Below are positions 1 to 10,070 of a DNA stretch of 40,694 nucleotides, piece after piece. The stretch is from contig JACIYW010000008.1 in NCBI GenBank assembly GCA_014359745.1, forward strand, positions 1 to 40,694, given 5' to 3'. Position numbers and translations under genes: made by a program. The notes beneath the pieces are model-generated. The model saw nothing but the letters and a program-made list of their open reading frames with translations. It ran no database searches and had not been told where the DNA came from. The stretch is from Paracoccaceae bacterium (GTDB lineage Bacteria; Pseudomonadota; Alphaproteobacteria; Rhodobacterales; Rhodobacteraceae). Each line of letters begins with the position of its first letter. Position 1 is the stretch's first letter.

Positions 1-990
1 GAAACCGTGGCCGCGCTGCATCTGCCCGCGCTGCGGGCGGGATTTGCGGCGCAGGGCATTGCCGTCAGCAGCCTGGCGCTGACCCCCGGCGAGGCGACCA
101 AGGGCTGGGCCGGGCTGACGCGGGCGGTGGAATGGCTGCTGGATGAAAAGGTGGAACGCCGCGACATGGTGGTGGCCTTTGGCGGCGGGGTAATCGGCGA
201 TCTGGCCGGGTTTGCCGCCGCGATCCTGCGGCGCGGGGTGCGGTTCGTGCAGGTGCCGACCACGCTTCTGGCGCAGGTTGACAGTTCGGTGGGCGGCAAG
301 ACCGGCATCAACACCCGCCATGGCAAGAACCTGGTGGGGGCGTTTCATCAGCCGGTGCTGGTGTTGGCCGATATCGATGTGCTGTCCACCTTGCCTGCGC
401 GCGATTTCCTGGCGGGGTATGGCGAGGTTGTGAAATACGGGCTGCTGGGCGATCCGGGGTTCTTCGAATGGCTGGAAGGGCATGCGCCCGAGATGGCGGC
501 GGGAAGTGCTGCGCTGCGCGCCGATGCGGTGCGCCGGTCGGTGGCGATGAAGGCCGCCATCGTCGGGCGCGATGAAACCGAAGAGGGAGAGCGCGCGCTT
601 TTGAACCTTGGCCACACGTTCTGCCATGCGCTGGAGGCTGCGACCGGCTATGACGGCGCGCGGCTTTTGCATGGCGAGGGGGTGGCGATCGGCTGCGCGC
701 TGGCCTTTGATCTGTCGGCGCGGCTGGGGCTGTGTGCGCAGGAAGATCCGTCGCGGGTGCGCGCCCATCTGCGGGCCATGGGGCTGAAGACCGATCTGGC
801 CGATATTGACGGCGATCTGCCCGATGATGCGGGGCTGCTGGCGCTGATGGCGCAGGACAAGAAGGTGGTTGACGGGCGCTTGCGGTTCATCCTGGCGCGC
901 GGGATCGGCGAGGCCTTTGTCGCCGATGACGTGCCCGCCGGGGCGGTTCTGGCCAGCCTTGCCGCCGCCCGGTATCCGGGCGGGCGGTAG
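1..990 (+). CDS. aroB: 3-dehydroquinate synthase (3' part)
   Basis: Second enzyme of the shikimate pathway. It converts DAHP to 3-dehydroquinate in the cytoplasm using NAD and a metal ion. The frame is open from the first base of the window, so the start and roughly 40 N-terminal residues lie upstream; a GTG at position 7 is only an internal codon. Hallmarks are the NAD-binding run FGGGVIGDLAGF, the QVPTTLLAQVDSSVGGKTGIN block, the GAFHQP segment, and the metal-ligand region with E in GYGEVVKYG and H in NLGHTFCHALE and LLHGEGVAIG. The C-terminal QDKKVVDGRLRFIL is also typical. It ends 9 bp before the stop of the convergent helicase gene, with no room for separate terminators. In related genomes aroK lies just upstream, but that is outside the window. 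Confidence 0.95.
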   Translation, partial: ETVAALHLPALRAGFAAQGIAVSSLALTPGEATKGWAGLTRAVEWLLDEKVERRDMVVAFGGGVIGDLAGFAAAILRRGVRFVQVPTTLLAQVDSSVGGKTGINTRHGKNLVGAFHQPVLVLADIDVLSTLPARDFLAGYGEVVKYGLLGDPGFFEWLEGHAPEMAAGSAALRADAVRRSVAMKAAIVGRDETEEGERALLNLGHTFCHALEAATGYDGARLLHGEGVAIGCALAFDLSARLGLCAQEDPSRVRAHLRAMGLKTDLADIDGDLPDDAGLLALMAQDKKVVDGRLRFILARGIGEAFVADDVPAGAVLASLAAARYPGGR

Positions 991-999
991 GCCGCAACA

Positions 1000-3189
1000 T
1001 CAGGGTTTCGGTTTGCCCCGGTGGGGTTTGGCGGGGCCACGGGGCGGGCCGGCTGGCCGGGTGCGCTGGGCATAGCCGCCGCCGGGGGCCGCGCCGCCAT
1101 GTGCCGCGCCTTTGCCGCCCGGCCCGCGCGGTTTGGCGGGGCCGTCATTGCCGGGACGTTTGCGCGGCGCCCCCGAAGCGCCCGGTTTGCCGGGCGGAAC
1201 GAAGCGTTTTGAGGGGTCGCGCGCATCGCCCGCAGGGGCGGCAGGGGCTGCCGGGCGTTCGGACGTGCCCGCATAGGGTTTGCCGCGCGGTTTGGCATCG
1301 GCGGGGGCATAGGGCTTTTTATCAAAGGGTTTGGCGTATTTCGGCCGTGGCGCATCGGCGCGGTCGGGGCGGTCGGGTTGCCATTTGGGTTTGGCGGGCC
1401 GGTCTTGGGGAGTTTTGGCGTCCGGGGTTTTGGCATCCTGGGTTTTGGCGGCGTGGCGCGGTTTGCGCGGTGCCTCGGGCGCGGTGTCGGCAGCGGGCAC
1501 AACGGGGGCCGCAACAGGGTCCGGGGTGGCCGCTGGCGTTGGCGCTTCGGTGCGGTCGCGCGGGGCGCGTTTGGCCGCGAAGGCGGGGCGTTCGGGGCGG
1601 GGTGAGGGGGTCAGATCCGGCTCACCCGCCAGTTGTTTCACGCTGATGCCATCTTCCAGCGCCATGGCCGGGCCAAGGGCCGCGACGAATTTCGCGGTGC
1701 TGGCATCGAGGATCTGCACAAGGCTTTCCTCTTCGCGGATGCGGATCGCGCCGATATCGTCACGGGTGATGTTGCCCGCGCGGCACAGCATCGGCAACAG
1801 CCACCGCGCCTCGGCGTTGCGGTTGCGCCCCAATGAGACGGAAAACCATGTGCTGCTGCCAAAGTCGGAGTGGCGGCGCGGCGCAGGATCGGCGCCTGAG
1901 GATGACAGTTCTTCCGGGGCCGACTGGCGCGCGCGCGACAGGCGCACAAAGGCGGCGGCAAGCTGTTCGGCGCTGAAGCGGTCGGTCAGGGTGGCGACAA
2001 GGCCGCTTTCCGCCCCGGTCACCGGTTCTTGCCAGATCGGATCGGTCAGCAGGCGTTCTTCATCGCGCGCGATCACCTCATCGGCCGAGGGCGGTTCGGC
2101 CCAGACCGGCGTCACCTTGGCGCCCCTGAGCAGCATTTCAGCCTTGCGCCGCGCCTTGGCGGGCACGATCAGCGCGCTGACCCCCTTGCGCCCGGCGCGC
2201 CCGGTGCGGCCCGAACGGTGCAGCAGGGTTTCGGAATTCGACGGCAATTCGGCGTGGATCACCAGTTCAAGGTTGGGCAGGTCGATGCCGCGCGCGGCCA
2301 CATCCGTGGCCACACAGACCCGCGCGCGCCCGTCGCGCATCGCTTGCAGGGCGTGGGTGCGTTCGGTCTGTGTCAACTCGCCCGACAGGGCCACCACCGA
2401 AAACCCACGGTTGGAAAACCGCGTGGTCAGCCGGTTGACCATGGCGCGGGTGTTGCAGAACACCAGCGCATTCGGCGCCTCGTAGAAGCGCAGAACGTTG
2501 ATCAGCGCGTTTTCGGCGTCGTGCTGCGCGACGGTAAGGGCGCGATATTCGATATCGGCGTGCTGGCTGGTGTCAGAGCGCACGGTGACGCGGCGCGAGT
2601 CTTTCTGGTAGTGCTGCGCAAGCGTGGCGATGGCCTTGGGCACGGTGGCCGAGAACATCAGCGTGCGGCGGTTGGCCGGCGCCTCGCCCAGGATGAATTC
2701 CAGATCCTCGCGAAAGCCGAGATCAAGCATCTCGTCGGCCTCATCCAGCACCACGGCGCGCACCGCGCCCATGTCAAGCGACCCGCGCTGGATATGGTCG
2801 CGCAACCGGCCGGGGGTGGCGACAACGATATGGGCGCCACGATCCAGGGCGCGGCGTTCGTCGCGCATGTCCATGCCGCCGACGCAAGACACCACGACCG
2901 CACCGGCCACCTGATAAAGCCACGACAATTCGCGTTTGACCTGAAGCGCCAGTTCGCGCGTCGGTGCGATGATCAGGGCCAGCGGCACCCCCGCCGGGCC
3001 GAAATGCGCCGCGTCATCCAGAAGCGTCGGCGCGATGGCAAGGCCAAAGCCCACCGTCTTGCCCGACCCGGTCTGGGCCGACACAAGCAGGTCTGCCCCG
3101 GTCAGGTCGGGGTCGGTCACCGCCTGCTGCACGGGGGTCAGCGCGGTATAGCCGCGGGTTTCAAGGGCTTGGGCAAGGGTATGGATCAC
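1000..3189 (-). CDS. DEAD-box ATP-dependent RNA helicase with long basic tail
   Basis: ATP-dependent RNA helicase of the DeaD/DbpA type, expected to act in ribosome assembly or cold-related RNA remodelling. The 729-residue product starts at a GTG. The Q-motif region LTPVQQA is near residue 18, motif I AQTGSGKT at about 38-45, PTREL near 76-80, TPGR near 125-128, DEAD at 149-152 and SAT at 180-182. The second RecA domain has the HRSGRTGRAGRKG motif VI near 327-339. A small domain resembling the DbpA RNA-binding domain occupies about 440-530. The last roughly 190 residues are low-complexity Pro/Ala/Lys/Arg with DAKTP repeats, an RNA-binding-type disordered tail. The gene is convergent with aroB. 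I do not give a symbol because DeaD and DbpA cannot be separated by eye. Confidence 0.92.
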   Translation of the reverse strand: MIHTLAQALETRGYTALTPVQQAVTDPDLTGADLLVSAQTGSGKTVGFGLAIAPTLLDDAAHFGPAGVPLALIIAPTRELALQVKRELSWLYQVAGAVVVSCVGGMDMRDERRALDRGAHIVVATPGRLRDHIQRGSLDMGAVRAVVLDEADEMLDLGFREDLEFILGEAPANRRTLMFSATVPKAIATLAQHYQKDSRRVTVRSDTSQHADIEYRALTVAQHDAENALINVLRFYEAPNALVFCNTRAMVNRLTTRFSNRGFSVVALSGELTQTERTHALQAMRDGRARVCVATDVAARGIDLPNLELVIHAELPSNSETLLHRSGRTGRAGRKGVSALIVPAKARRKAEMLLRGAKVTPVWAEPPSADEVIARDEERLLTDPIWQEPVTGAESGLVATLTDRFSAEQLAAAFVRLSRARQSAPEELSSSGADPAPRRHSDFGSSTWFSVSLGRNRNAEARWLLPMLCRAGNITRDDIGAIRIREEESLVQILDASTAKFVAALGPAMALEDGISVKQLAGEPDLTPSPRPERPAFAAKRAPRDRTEAPTPAATPDPVAAPVVPAADTAPEAPRKPRHAAKTQDAKTPDAKTPQDRPAKPKWQPDRPDRADAPRPKYAKPFDKKPYAPADAKPRGKPYAGTSERPAAPAAPAGDARDPSKRFVPPGKPGASGAPRKRPGNDGPAKPRGPGGKGAAHGGAAPGGGYAQRTRPAGPPRGPAKPHRGKPKP

Positions 3190-3307
3190 GGCGCAAACTT
3201 TTCAGGCTGGGGGGGCGCATTGCCGGTGGGTGCGGCCAACGCAAAGCGACCACCTAATGCCATTGGGCCCAAGTGTATAGGGCAAACTCGCCCCCCTGCC
3301 GGATTTC

Positions 3308-3367
3308 CGCCGTCCCGCCCGCCGTCCCGCCCGCCGTCCCGCCCGCCGTCTCACCCGCAGTCTCGTC
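3308..3367. repeat. 12-bp tandem repeat, five copies
   Basis: Five back-to-back 12-bp units with consensus CGCCGTCCCGCC; the last two units carry substitutions. They lie between the stop of ssb (3387) and the start of the helicase (3189). The following CGGCGGGCGGG at 3368-3378 is complementary to the repeat, so any of several copies can form a strong GC stem. On the minus strand this would act at the 3' end of ssb. There is no T-run, so a classical terminator is not supported. Confidence 0.8.
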
Positions 3368-3386
3368 CGGCGGGCGGGTTGGCCGG

Positions 3387-3878
3387 TCAGAACGGGATTT
3401 CGTCATCCATGTCATTGCGCGCGTCCACCGGTGTGCCACGGGCATCCCTGCCCCCCGACCTGTCGCCATATATGGCATCATCGGGGGTGCTGCGGTCATT
3501 ACCGGGGTAGCCGCCCTGTGTATCGCCACGGCTGTCAAGCAGGGTCAGTTCGCCCTTGTAGGGGCGCAGCACCACTTCGGTCGAATATCGGTCCTGGCCG
3601 GATTGATCCTGCCATTTGCGGGTTTCCAACTGCCCCTCGATATAAACCTTGGAGCCTTTCTTGAGATATTGTTCGGCGATCCTGGCCAGCGGTTCGCTGA
3701 AAATCGCCACCGAATGCCATTCGGTTTTTTCGCGGCGTTCGCCGGTTGCCTTGTCGCGCCAGTTTTCCGAGGTCGCGATGCGCAGGTTGCACACCTTGCC
3801 GCCATTGGCAAAGCTGCGCACCTCGGGATCGCGCCCCAGATTTCCGACGATGATCACCTTGTTGACCGATCCTGCCAT
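3387..3878 (-). CDS. ssb: Single-stranded DNA-binding protein
   Basis: Tetrameric OB-fold protein that coats single-stranded DNA in replication, repair and recombination. The start at 3878 ([15 protein letters not shown]) is preceded by a good AAGGAGG site; the frame stays open further upstream but without family similarity. The product is 163 residues. The OB fold covers about 1-110 with the conserved [21 protein letters not shown] strand region and [15 protein letters not shown] Gly/Asp-rich linker follows, then the acidic tip DDEIPF, which recruits partner proteins in known SSBs. The gene is divergent from the lytic transglycosylase across 186 bp. Confidence 0.96.
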   Translation of the reverse strand: MAGSVNKVIIVGNLGRDPEVRSFANGGKVCNLRIATSENWRDKATGERREKTEWHSVAIFSEPLARIAEQYLKKGSKVYIEGQLETRKWQDQSGQDRYSTEVVLRPYKGELTLLDSRGDTQGGYPGNDRSTPDDAIYGDRSGGRDARGTPVDARNDMDDEIPF

Positions 3879-4010
3879 CGCACCCTCCTTCGAATCCCTT
3901 GTTGCGTTCCTAGCATCCCGCAACAGGGTTATCACGCTGTTAATGCGCGCGGGCCGTCTGGCAGTTCCTTGCCAACCGGCGGCGCGGGCCGTGCGGGGTC
4001 GGTCGCCGGG

Positions 4011-4039
4011 CTGGATTTTTGCCGGGCGTCGCGTATAAA
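4011..4039 (+). promoter_or_regulatory. Candidate sigma70 promoter of the transglycosylase gene
   Basis: A TATAAA -10 element at 4034-4039 lies 17 bp from a weak -35 (CTGGAT, 4011-4016). This would place the transcript start about 20 bp before the ATG at 4065. The -10 is good and the -35 poor, so this is a suggestion only. Confidence 0.35.
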
Positions 4040-4064
4040 GGCTCAAACTGCGGGGGCAGGTGGA

Positions 4065-4685
4065 ATGTGGATGAGGGCGGGTCTGGTTGCCGGGCTTTGG
4101 GCTGTGGGCATCGGGATGGCGGGCATCGGGTTGGGCGTACCCGATCCGGCCGCGGCCGAAGGGCTGCGGTTTTCAAACGATCGCGCCACGCGCACCAAGA
4201 TGTTTCGCAGCCAGACGCAGTTTCTGGATACGCGGCTGGCGCGGCAATACGAGAATTCGGCGCGGCTGCTGCCGGGCTCGGCGCGGATTGGCGCGATGAT
4301 CCCGGCCTATAGCGGGCGCTACAGTGGTCCGCATCTGGAAACGGCGCGCAAGGCCGCGCGGCGGCGCGCGGTGCCAGAGGATCTGTTCCTGCGGCTTGTA
4401 CAACAGGAGTCCGGGTGGAACCCGCACGCGGTATCGCCAAAGGGCGCGCGGGGGCTGGCGCAACTGATGCCCGACACCGCGCGGATGCTGGGGGTCAATC
4501 CGGCCGATCCGGTGCAGAACCTGGAAGGCGGCGCGCGTTATTTGCGCCAGATGTATGATCGATTCGGCAGTTGGCGGCTGGCGCTGGCGGCCTATAACGC
4601 CGGGCCGGAGGCGGTTGAGGCCAATGGCGGCGTGCCGCCCTATGCCGAAACGCGGGCCTATGTGAAGGCGATCCTGGGGTCGTGA
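4065..4685 (+). CDS. Secreted lytic transglycosylase (SLT domain)
   Basis: Periplasmic muramidase-like enzyme that cleaves peptidoglycan glycan strands with formation of anhydro-MurNAc. The start at 4065 ([12 protein letters not shown]) follows a GCAGGTGGA site; a second ATG at 4071 is equally possible. The 206-residue product begins with a signal peptide, a hydrophobic run to about residue 27 ending in PAAAEG. The SLT domain covers about 100-206: catalytic Glu in [14 protein letters not shown], then [25 protein letters not shown] and [10 protein letters not shown]. The length fits the short single-domain transglycosylases of this family. It is divergent from ssb and convergent with the HNH gene. 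Confidence 0.9.
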   Translation: MWMRAGLVAGLWAVGIGMAGIGLGVPDPAAAEGLRFSNDRATRTKMFRSQTQFLDTRLARQYENSARLLPGSARIGAMIPAYSGRYSGPHLETARKAARRRAVPEDLFLRLVQQESGWNPHAVSPKGARGLAQLMPDTARMLGVNPADPVQNLEGGARYLRQMYDRFGSWRLALAAYNAGPEAVEANGGVPPYAETRAYVKAILGS

Positions 4686-4693
4686 CCGACGCC

Positions 4694-4740
4694 GGGCTGC
4701 GGTAGGGGGCCGAGGTTACGGGGCTGCGGTAGGGGGGCCG
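4694..4740. repeat. Two 19-20 bp direct repeats, 27 bp apart
   Basis: GGGCTGCGGTAGGGGGCCG at 4694-4712 is repeated with one extra G at 4721-4740, directly downstream of the transglycosylase stop. It looks like a local duplication. No function is visible. Confidence 0.7.
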
Positions 4741-4766
4741 GGGTCTGTGATGATCCGCAGGCCGGA

Positions 4767-5366
4767 TCAGGCATCAAGTTCGGCGTCCCAATACAGATAA
4801 TCCAGCCAGCTTTGATGCAGGTGGTTGGGCGGAAACTTGCGCCCGGCGTTGCGCAATTCCTCGGTGCCGGGCTGGCGCGGCGGTTTGCGCAGGTTCATGC
4901 GCGCGTCCCGGAGCGACCGCGCACCCTTGCGCAGATTGCAGGGCGCACAGGCGGCAACGACATTTTCCCAGCTTGTCACCCCACCACGCGCGCGGGGAAC
5001 GACGTGATCAAAGGTCAGATCGCCCGCGGCCCCGCAATACTGGCAGGAAAATTCATCCCGCAAGAAAAGATTGAAGCGCGTGAAGGCCACGCGCTTCTGG
5101 GGTTTCACATATTCCTTGAGCACCACGACCGAGGGTATTCGTATCTCGGTGGTCGGGCTTCGCACGATCGTGTCATATTCGGCGACGATCATCACCCGGT
5201 CCAGAAACGCGGCCTTGACCGCCTCCTGCCAGGGCCACAGCGACAGCGGGTAATAGGACAGCGGCCGGTAATCGGCGTTCAGCACCAGCGCCGGATGGTT
5301 TTTCAGCGCGGCAGGTTCACGCACGAAGGCGGTTCTGAAATCCGCCTGAAGCAAAGAGGCGTTCAT
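4767..5366 (-). CDS. HNH endonuclease domain protein
   Basis: Small HNH-type nuclease of a family that is widespread in Alphaproteobacteria. The zinc and catalytic region is clear: CQYCG, then LTFDHVVPRARGG, then a second CAPC pair in a typical beta-beta-alpha metal finger. The N-terminal half (HPALVLNADYRPLSYYPLSLWPW) is the conserved leader of this family. I chose the ATG at 5366 (MNASLLQ), with GGAAG nine bases upstream; an in-frame ATG at 5375 (MATMNAS) is an alternative, giving 199 versus 202 residues. Its role is unknown; chromosomal stand-alone members are not tied to a restriction system. The gene has a long 5' region with a candidate promoter and a palindrome. Confidence 0.88.
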   Translation of the reverse strand: MNASLLQADFRTAFVREPAALKNHPALVLNADYRPLSYYPLSLWPWQEAVKAAFLDRVMIVAEYDTIVRSPTTEIRIPSVVVLKEYVKPQKRVAFTRFNLFLRDEFSCQYCGAAGDLTFDHVVPRARGGVTSWENVVAACAPCNLRKGARSLRDARMNLRKPPRQPGTEELRNAGRKFPPNHLHQSWLDYLYWDAELDA

Positions 5367-5454
5367 CGTTGCCATCTTCCCCTTTTCAGCGGGGCATCGC
5401 CCCGGTGCCCAAGGCCGGGTGCGCCCAGACGGGCGCGCCGCCCCCGATGTATCC

Positions 5455-5482
5455 ACTATATATGGCGTTGAACGCCGCGCAA
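5455..5482 (-). promoter_or_regulatory. Candidate sigma70 promoter of the HNH gene
   Basis: Read on the minus strand, a TTGCGC -35 (5477-5482) lies 16 bp from a TATAGT -10 (5455-5460, five of six consensus bases). It would give a leader of about 80 nt before the HNH start. Confidence 0.45.
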
Positions 5483-5507
5483 GCACCGAAATTCAGGTGT
5501 CCTGCAA

Positions 5508-5521
5508 ACACTATGTAGTGT
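5508..5521. promoter_or_regulatory. Perfect 14-bp palindrome upstream of the HNH promoter
   Basis: ACACTA-TG-TAGTGT is a perfect inverted repeat lying 26 bp upstream of the candidate -35 element. CAAACA and TGTTTG arms flank it asymmetrically. It also lies just past the stop of the esterase gene, so it could instead be a weak hairpin. An operator for a small dimeric regulator is an inference. Confidence 0.45.
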
Positions 5522-5552
5522 GATTGTTTGACAGGTACATGACGAAGTTGGA

Positions 5553-6215
5553 TCAGCCGGGGATATGATCCTTCAGGAAGGAAAGCGCCAGCGCCAGGCC
5601 ATCGGGGGCGATGCCATGGGCGGTGCCGCGCGACACATGGCTGTGCACCTCGACGCCGGCCTCCATCATCACGGTCGTGGCCTCTCGCATCGCGGCAAGC
5701 GGCACCAACGGATCCTGATCGCCGTGGATCAGTTGGGTGGGGGGGGCGCAGACCATTTCGGCGGCAAATGTTTCGGGATGCAGCAGACGGCCGGAAAACC
5801 CCACGACCGCGGCCACCGGGGCTGCGCGGCGCGGCGCCACATGCAGGGCCATCATCGTGCCTTGCGAAAAGCCCACAAGCGCGGTTTGCGCCAGCGTCAT
5901 TCCCTCTTCGGCCATGCGCGCATCAAGGAAGGCATTCAGATCCTCGGCGGCACGCGCGAGGCCGGCCTCGGCCTCTGCCACGGTCGATCCGCCCATGGAG
6001 GGGATCGGGAACCATTGATACCCGAAGGGGTTGGCGGTGCAGTCCTCGGGCGCGTTGGGGGCGATGAACACCGTATCGGGCAGGTGCATCGCCAGCGGGT
6101 CGGCCAAGCCCAGCAGATCGTTGCCGTCGGCGCCATAGCCGTGCAGGAACACGACCAGCGATCTTGGGTTACCTGATGCGGCCGCGCGCCGCCCGAATGT
6201 CAATTCCCGTGTCAT
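5553..6215 (-). CDS. Alpha/beta-hydrolase carboxylesterase (phospholipase/carboxylesterase family)
   Basis: Serine esterase of the YpfH/Est family, hydrolysing short carboxylic esters or lysophospholipids in the cytoplasm. The start at 6215 (MTRELTFGRR) has a GGGAAGGGA site and overlaps the stop of the upstream glycosylase gene by ATGA, so translation is coupled. The 220-residue product has the oxyanion region FLHGYGADG, the nucleophile S117 in GFSQG, D168 in HGDQDPLVP and H200 in RGTAHGI, which is a complete triad at the usual spacing. No signal peptide is present. The physiological substrate cannot be read from sequence. Confidence 0.9.
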   Translation of the reverse strand: MTRELTFGRRAAASGNPRSLVVFLHGYGADGNDLLGLADPLAMHLPDTVFIAPNAPEDCTANPFGYQWFPIPSMGGSTVAEAEAGLARAAEDLNAFLDARMAEEGMTLAQTALVGFSQGTMMALHVAPRRAAPVAAVVGFSGRLLHPETFAAEMVCAPPTQLIHGDQDPLVPLAAMREATTVMMEAGVEVHSHVSRGTAHGIAPDGLALALSFLKDHIPG

Positions 6216-6841
6216 CTGATCCCTTCCCGTTCCTTTGCCACCCTGTAATAGGCCCAGAGCAGGCGGGCCGCAACGCCCCGCCACGGCGCCCAAGGTTCGG
6301 CAAGGGCGCGCAGGCCCTTTTCAGAGGGGCGCCCATCCAGCGTGAACAGCATCCTTGCCGCCTCTTGCAGGGCCAGGTCGCCTGCGGGCAGTATATCGGC
6401 GCGGCCCAGCGAGAACAGCGCATAAATCTCGGCGGTCCAGCGGCCGATGCCGGGCACGGCCGTCAGCCGCGCGATCACCCCGGCGTCGGGGGTGTGGCGC
6501 AGGGCCGGGTAATCGATAGCGGCCCCGGCCAGCGCCCTGGCATAACGGATTTTCTGGCGGCTGAGGCCGCAGGCGCGCAGATCCTCATCCGGGGCGCGGG
6601 CCACCGTGTCGGGCGCGAACAGATCCGCGCGTTCAAGGCGCGCCCGGATCGCGTCGCCTGCGGCCACGCTGACCTGCTGGCTGACGATCGCATCAAAGAG
6701 GGCGGCAAACCCTTCGGGGCGGCGGCGCAGCGGCAGCGGCCCGGTGCGCGCAAGGGCGGCGCCAAAGCGCGGTTCGACCGATCGCAGCCAGGCCGCCCCT
6801 TCGGCGACACAGGTTTCGGTTTCGATGACACGCCCGATCAT
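6212..6841 (-). CDS. alkA: DNA-3-methyladenine glycosylase II (HhH-GPD)
   Basis: Base-excision repair enzyme that removes alkylated purines. The 209-residue product has the helix-hairpin-helix LTAVPGIGRWTAEIY at about 126-140, followed by catalytic Asp155 in ILPAGDLALQ. The N-terminal half has AIVSQQVSVAAGDAIRARL, typical of AlkA and MAG proteins without the extra N-terminal domain of E. coli AlkA. It lacks the four-cysteine iron-sulphur cluster of the Nth/MutY branch. It forms a two-gene unit with the downstream esterase (4-bp overlap). Confidence 0.9.
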   Translation of the reverse strand: MIGRVIETETCVAEGAAWLRSVEPRFGAALARTGPLPLRRRPEGFAALFDAIVSQQVSVAAGDAIRARLERADLFAPDTVARAPDEDLRACGLSRQKIRYARALAGAAIDYPALRHTPDAGVIARLTAVPGIGRWTAEIYALFSLGRADILPAGDLALQEAARMLFTLDGRPSEKGLRALAEPWAPWRGVAARLLWAYYRVAKEREGIR

Positions 6842-6862
6842 GCGCGGCCTTTCCCACCGCCT

Positions 6863-7081
6863 TCAGGCGATGATATCCGGGGTCAGATCATCTTCGAGGC
6901 GCGCGATTTCATCTTTCAGCGCCAGTTTCTGCTTTTTCAGGCGTCGCAGGCGCAACTGATCGCCGCGCCCCGAGGTTTCAAGGACATGAATCGCCTCGTC
7001 CAGATCGCGGTGTTCACGTTTGAGCACCTCAAGCCGCACGCGCTTGACGGCCAGATTGTCCATTTCCATCGGCACATTCAT
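6863..7081 (-). CDS. YdcH-like small helical protein (DUF465)
   Basis: Small 72-residue, charged, two-helix protein. The core KREHRDLDEAIHVLE and LRRLKKQKLALKDEIARLEDDL matches the DUF465/YdcH pattern of a helical hairpin with a conserved H-x-x-LD start. No enzyme motif is present, and the function of the family is unknown. I placed the start at 7081 (MNVPMEMDNL) because residues upstream in the open frame are not family-like. No strong ribosome binding site is visible. It lies 21 bp from the start of alkA on the same strand, so it may head that unit. Confidence 0.8.
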   Translation of the reverse strand: MNVPMEMDNLAVKRVRLEVLKREHRDLDEAIHVLETSGRGDQLRLRRLKKQKLALKDEIARLEDDLTPDIIA

Positions 7082-7202
7082 GTTTTGCTTTCGGTGAGTC
7101 GCGCTGCCTGCGGTGCTTTCAGCATAGCGATTTGTGGTGCAAAGGCAAAGTTTGCCGCGCTGCGCCAGGCGACAGGCTGCGCCAGGGGAATCGCTTGCAG
7201 GA

Positions 7203-7340
7203 TCATGAGGCGCATCGGAGTGATTTTTCGAGGTAGCGGCCATCCCATGCGAAGATTTTGCGGCCAACCTTCAGGCTGGTTTCATCGGGGATAACTTTTG
7301 TGATGTTGGGGGCGACGGGGCGCGCCGCGTCCCGATCCAT
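7203..7340 (-). CDS. Possible 45-residue small protein or gene remnant
   Basis: A minus-strand frame from ATG 7340 to TGA 7203 encodes a product containing NITKVIPDETSLKVGRKIF and AWDGRYLEKS. Its third-codon positions are mostly C or A and its amino-acid mix is protein-like, unlike the shadow frames around it. No ribosome binding site is visible upstream and I recognise no family. It may be a leftover of a disrupted gene. Confidence 0.25.
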   Translation of the reverse strand: MDRDAARPVAPNITKVIPDETSLKVGRKIFAWDGRYLEKSLRCAS

Positions 7341-7560
7341 CCGTGGCCGGCATCGATGGCCTTGTGGGTGTCGGGGCCTGGGGCTTCTGTCCCGAAGAAG
7401 AGGGCCGATTCGGCGTGAAGCGATTACTGGCTGGCCTTGAGGGGACTATCCTGAATTTTGTGCCCTGGCGCATTTTGTTGCCGACCCGGTCGAAGGAACG
7501 GCGCGCCGTTCGCAAAGGGCAGGAAACGGCGCAGAAGGTTGAGAGCTTGCTCAGCGAACC

Positions 7561-7590
7561 GGGCCAGAACTGGGCCAGAACTGGGCCATG
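7561..7590. repeat. 11-bp tandem repeat, 2.6 copies
   Basis: GGGCCAGAACT at 7561-7571 and 7572-7582, followed by the partial copy GGGCCATG. It sits inside the unexplained intergenic region. Confidence 0.75.
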
Positions 7591-7860
7591 CCGACCCAAC
7601 CATGCGGCGCCGCACACAAGGTCGAAAGCAGAACCTCGTCGAGAGCGGATAACGCACCTTCCCGGATTGGCGCGGGTCATCCAGCGCCGCAAGATGTTCA
7701 AGAAAATCAAGCTTCCCGCCCAGCCCCTTCCGGACCGTCCTGACAGATCGGCGCCCTTCCTGTCCGAATCAAACAGGAAGCCGCCGGATCACAATTCTCT
7801 CCTCCGCGCTACACAAACCTCATTCGATTGCCCTGTATCTGTCCCGGCATCTGTGCCGAC

Positions 7861-7892
7861 CATATATTCGGCCATATATTCAGGCCATATAT

Positions 7893-7898
<6 letters not shown>
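7861..7898. repeat. Three CATATATTC direct repeats at the 3' end of tkt
   Basis: CATATATTC starts at 7861, 7873 and 7886, each followed by (A)GGC. The third copy contains the stop codon of tkt (TCA, 7893-7895 on the plus strand). On the minus strand each copy reads GAATATATGG, so in-register TGA codons can recur if copies are gained or lost. The AT-rich core stands out in this GC-rich DNA. Confidence 0.75.
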
Positions 7899-9914
<2,016 letters not shown>

Positions 9915-10070
9915 GGCGGTGTTCCTTATGCCGGTGGATCGCGTATGGCAGGGTGATAACAGCCTGCCGGGCAAGTTCAAGCGCACCGCGTAAGCCCTTG
10001 GCGCAAAAGGGGCGCACTGGACAGTGTATTTGCGTTAGGATTGACTTTGGGTGAAAAGGGGTGATTCGCG

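Larger units (their letters stand above)
7082..7892. other. Long intergenic region without a convincing gene
   Basis: About 810 bp between the YdcH-like gene and the 3' end of tkt. It is less GC-rich than its neighbours, and its open frames have codon composition unlike real genes here. It holds a possible 45-codon reading frame (7203-7340), an 11-bp tandem repeat (7561-7590) and ATATAT-containing repeats at its right edge. The minus-strand frame at 7424-7657 ends in a stretch resembling spurious proteins annotated in other proteobacterial genomes. That suggests a conserved non-protein element or a mobile-element relic, but I cannot identify it. Confidence 0.5.
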
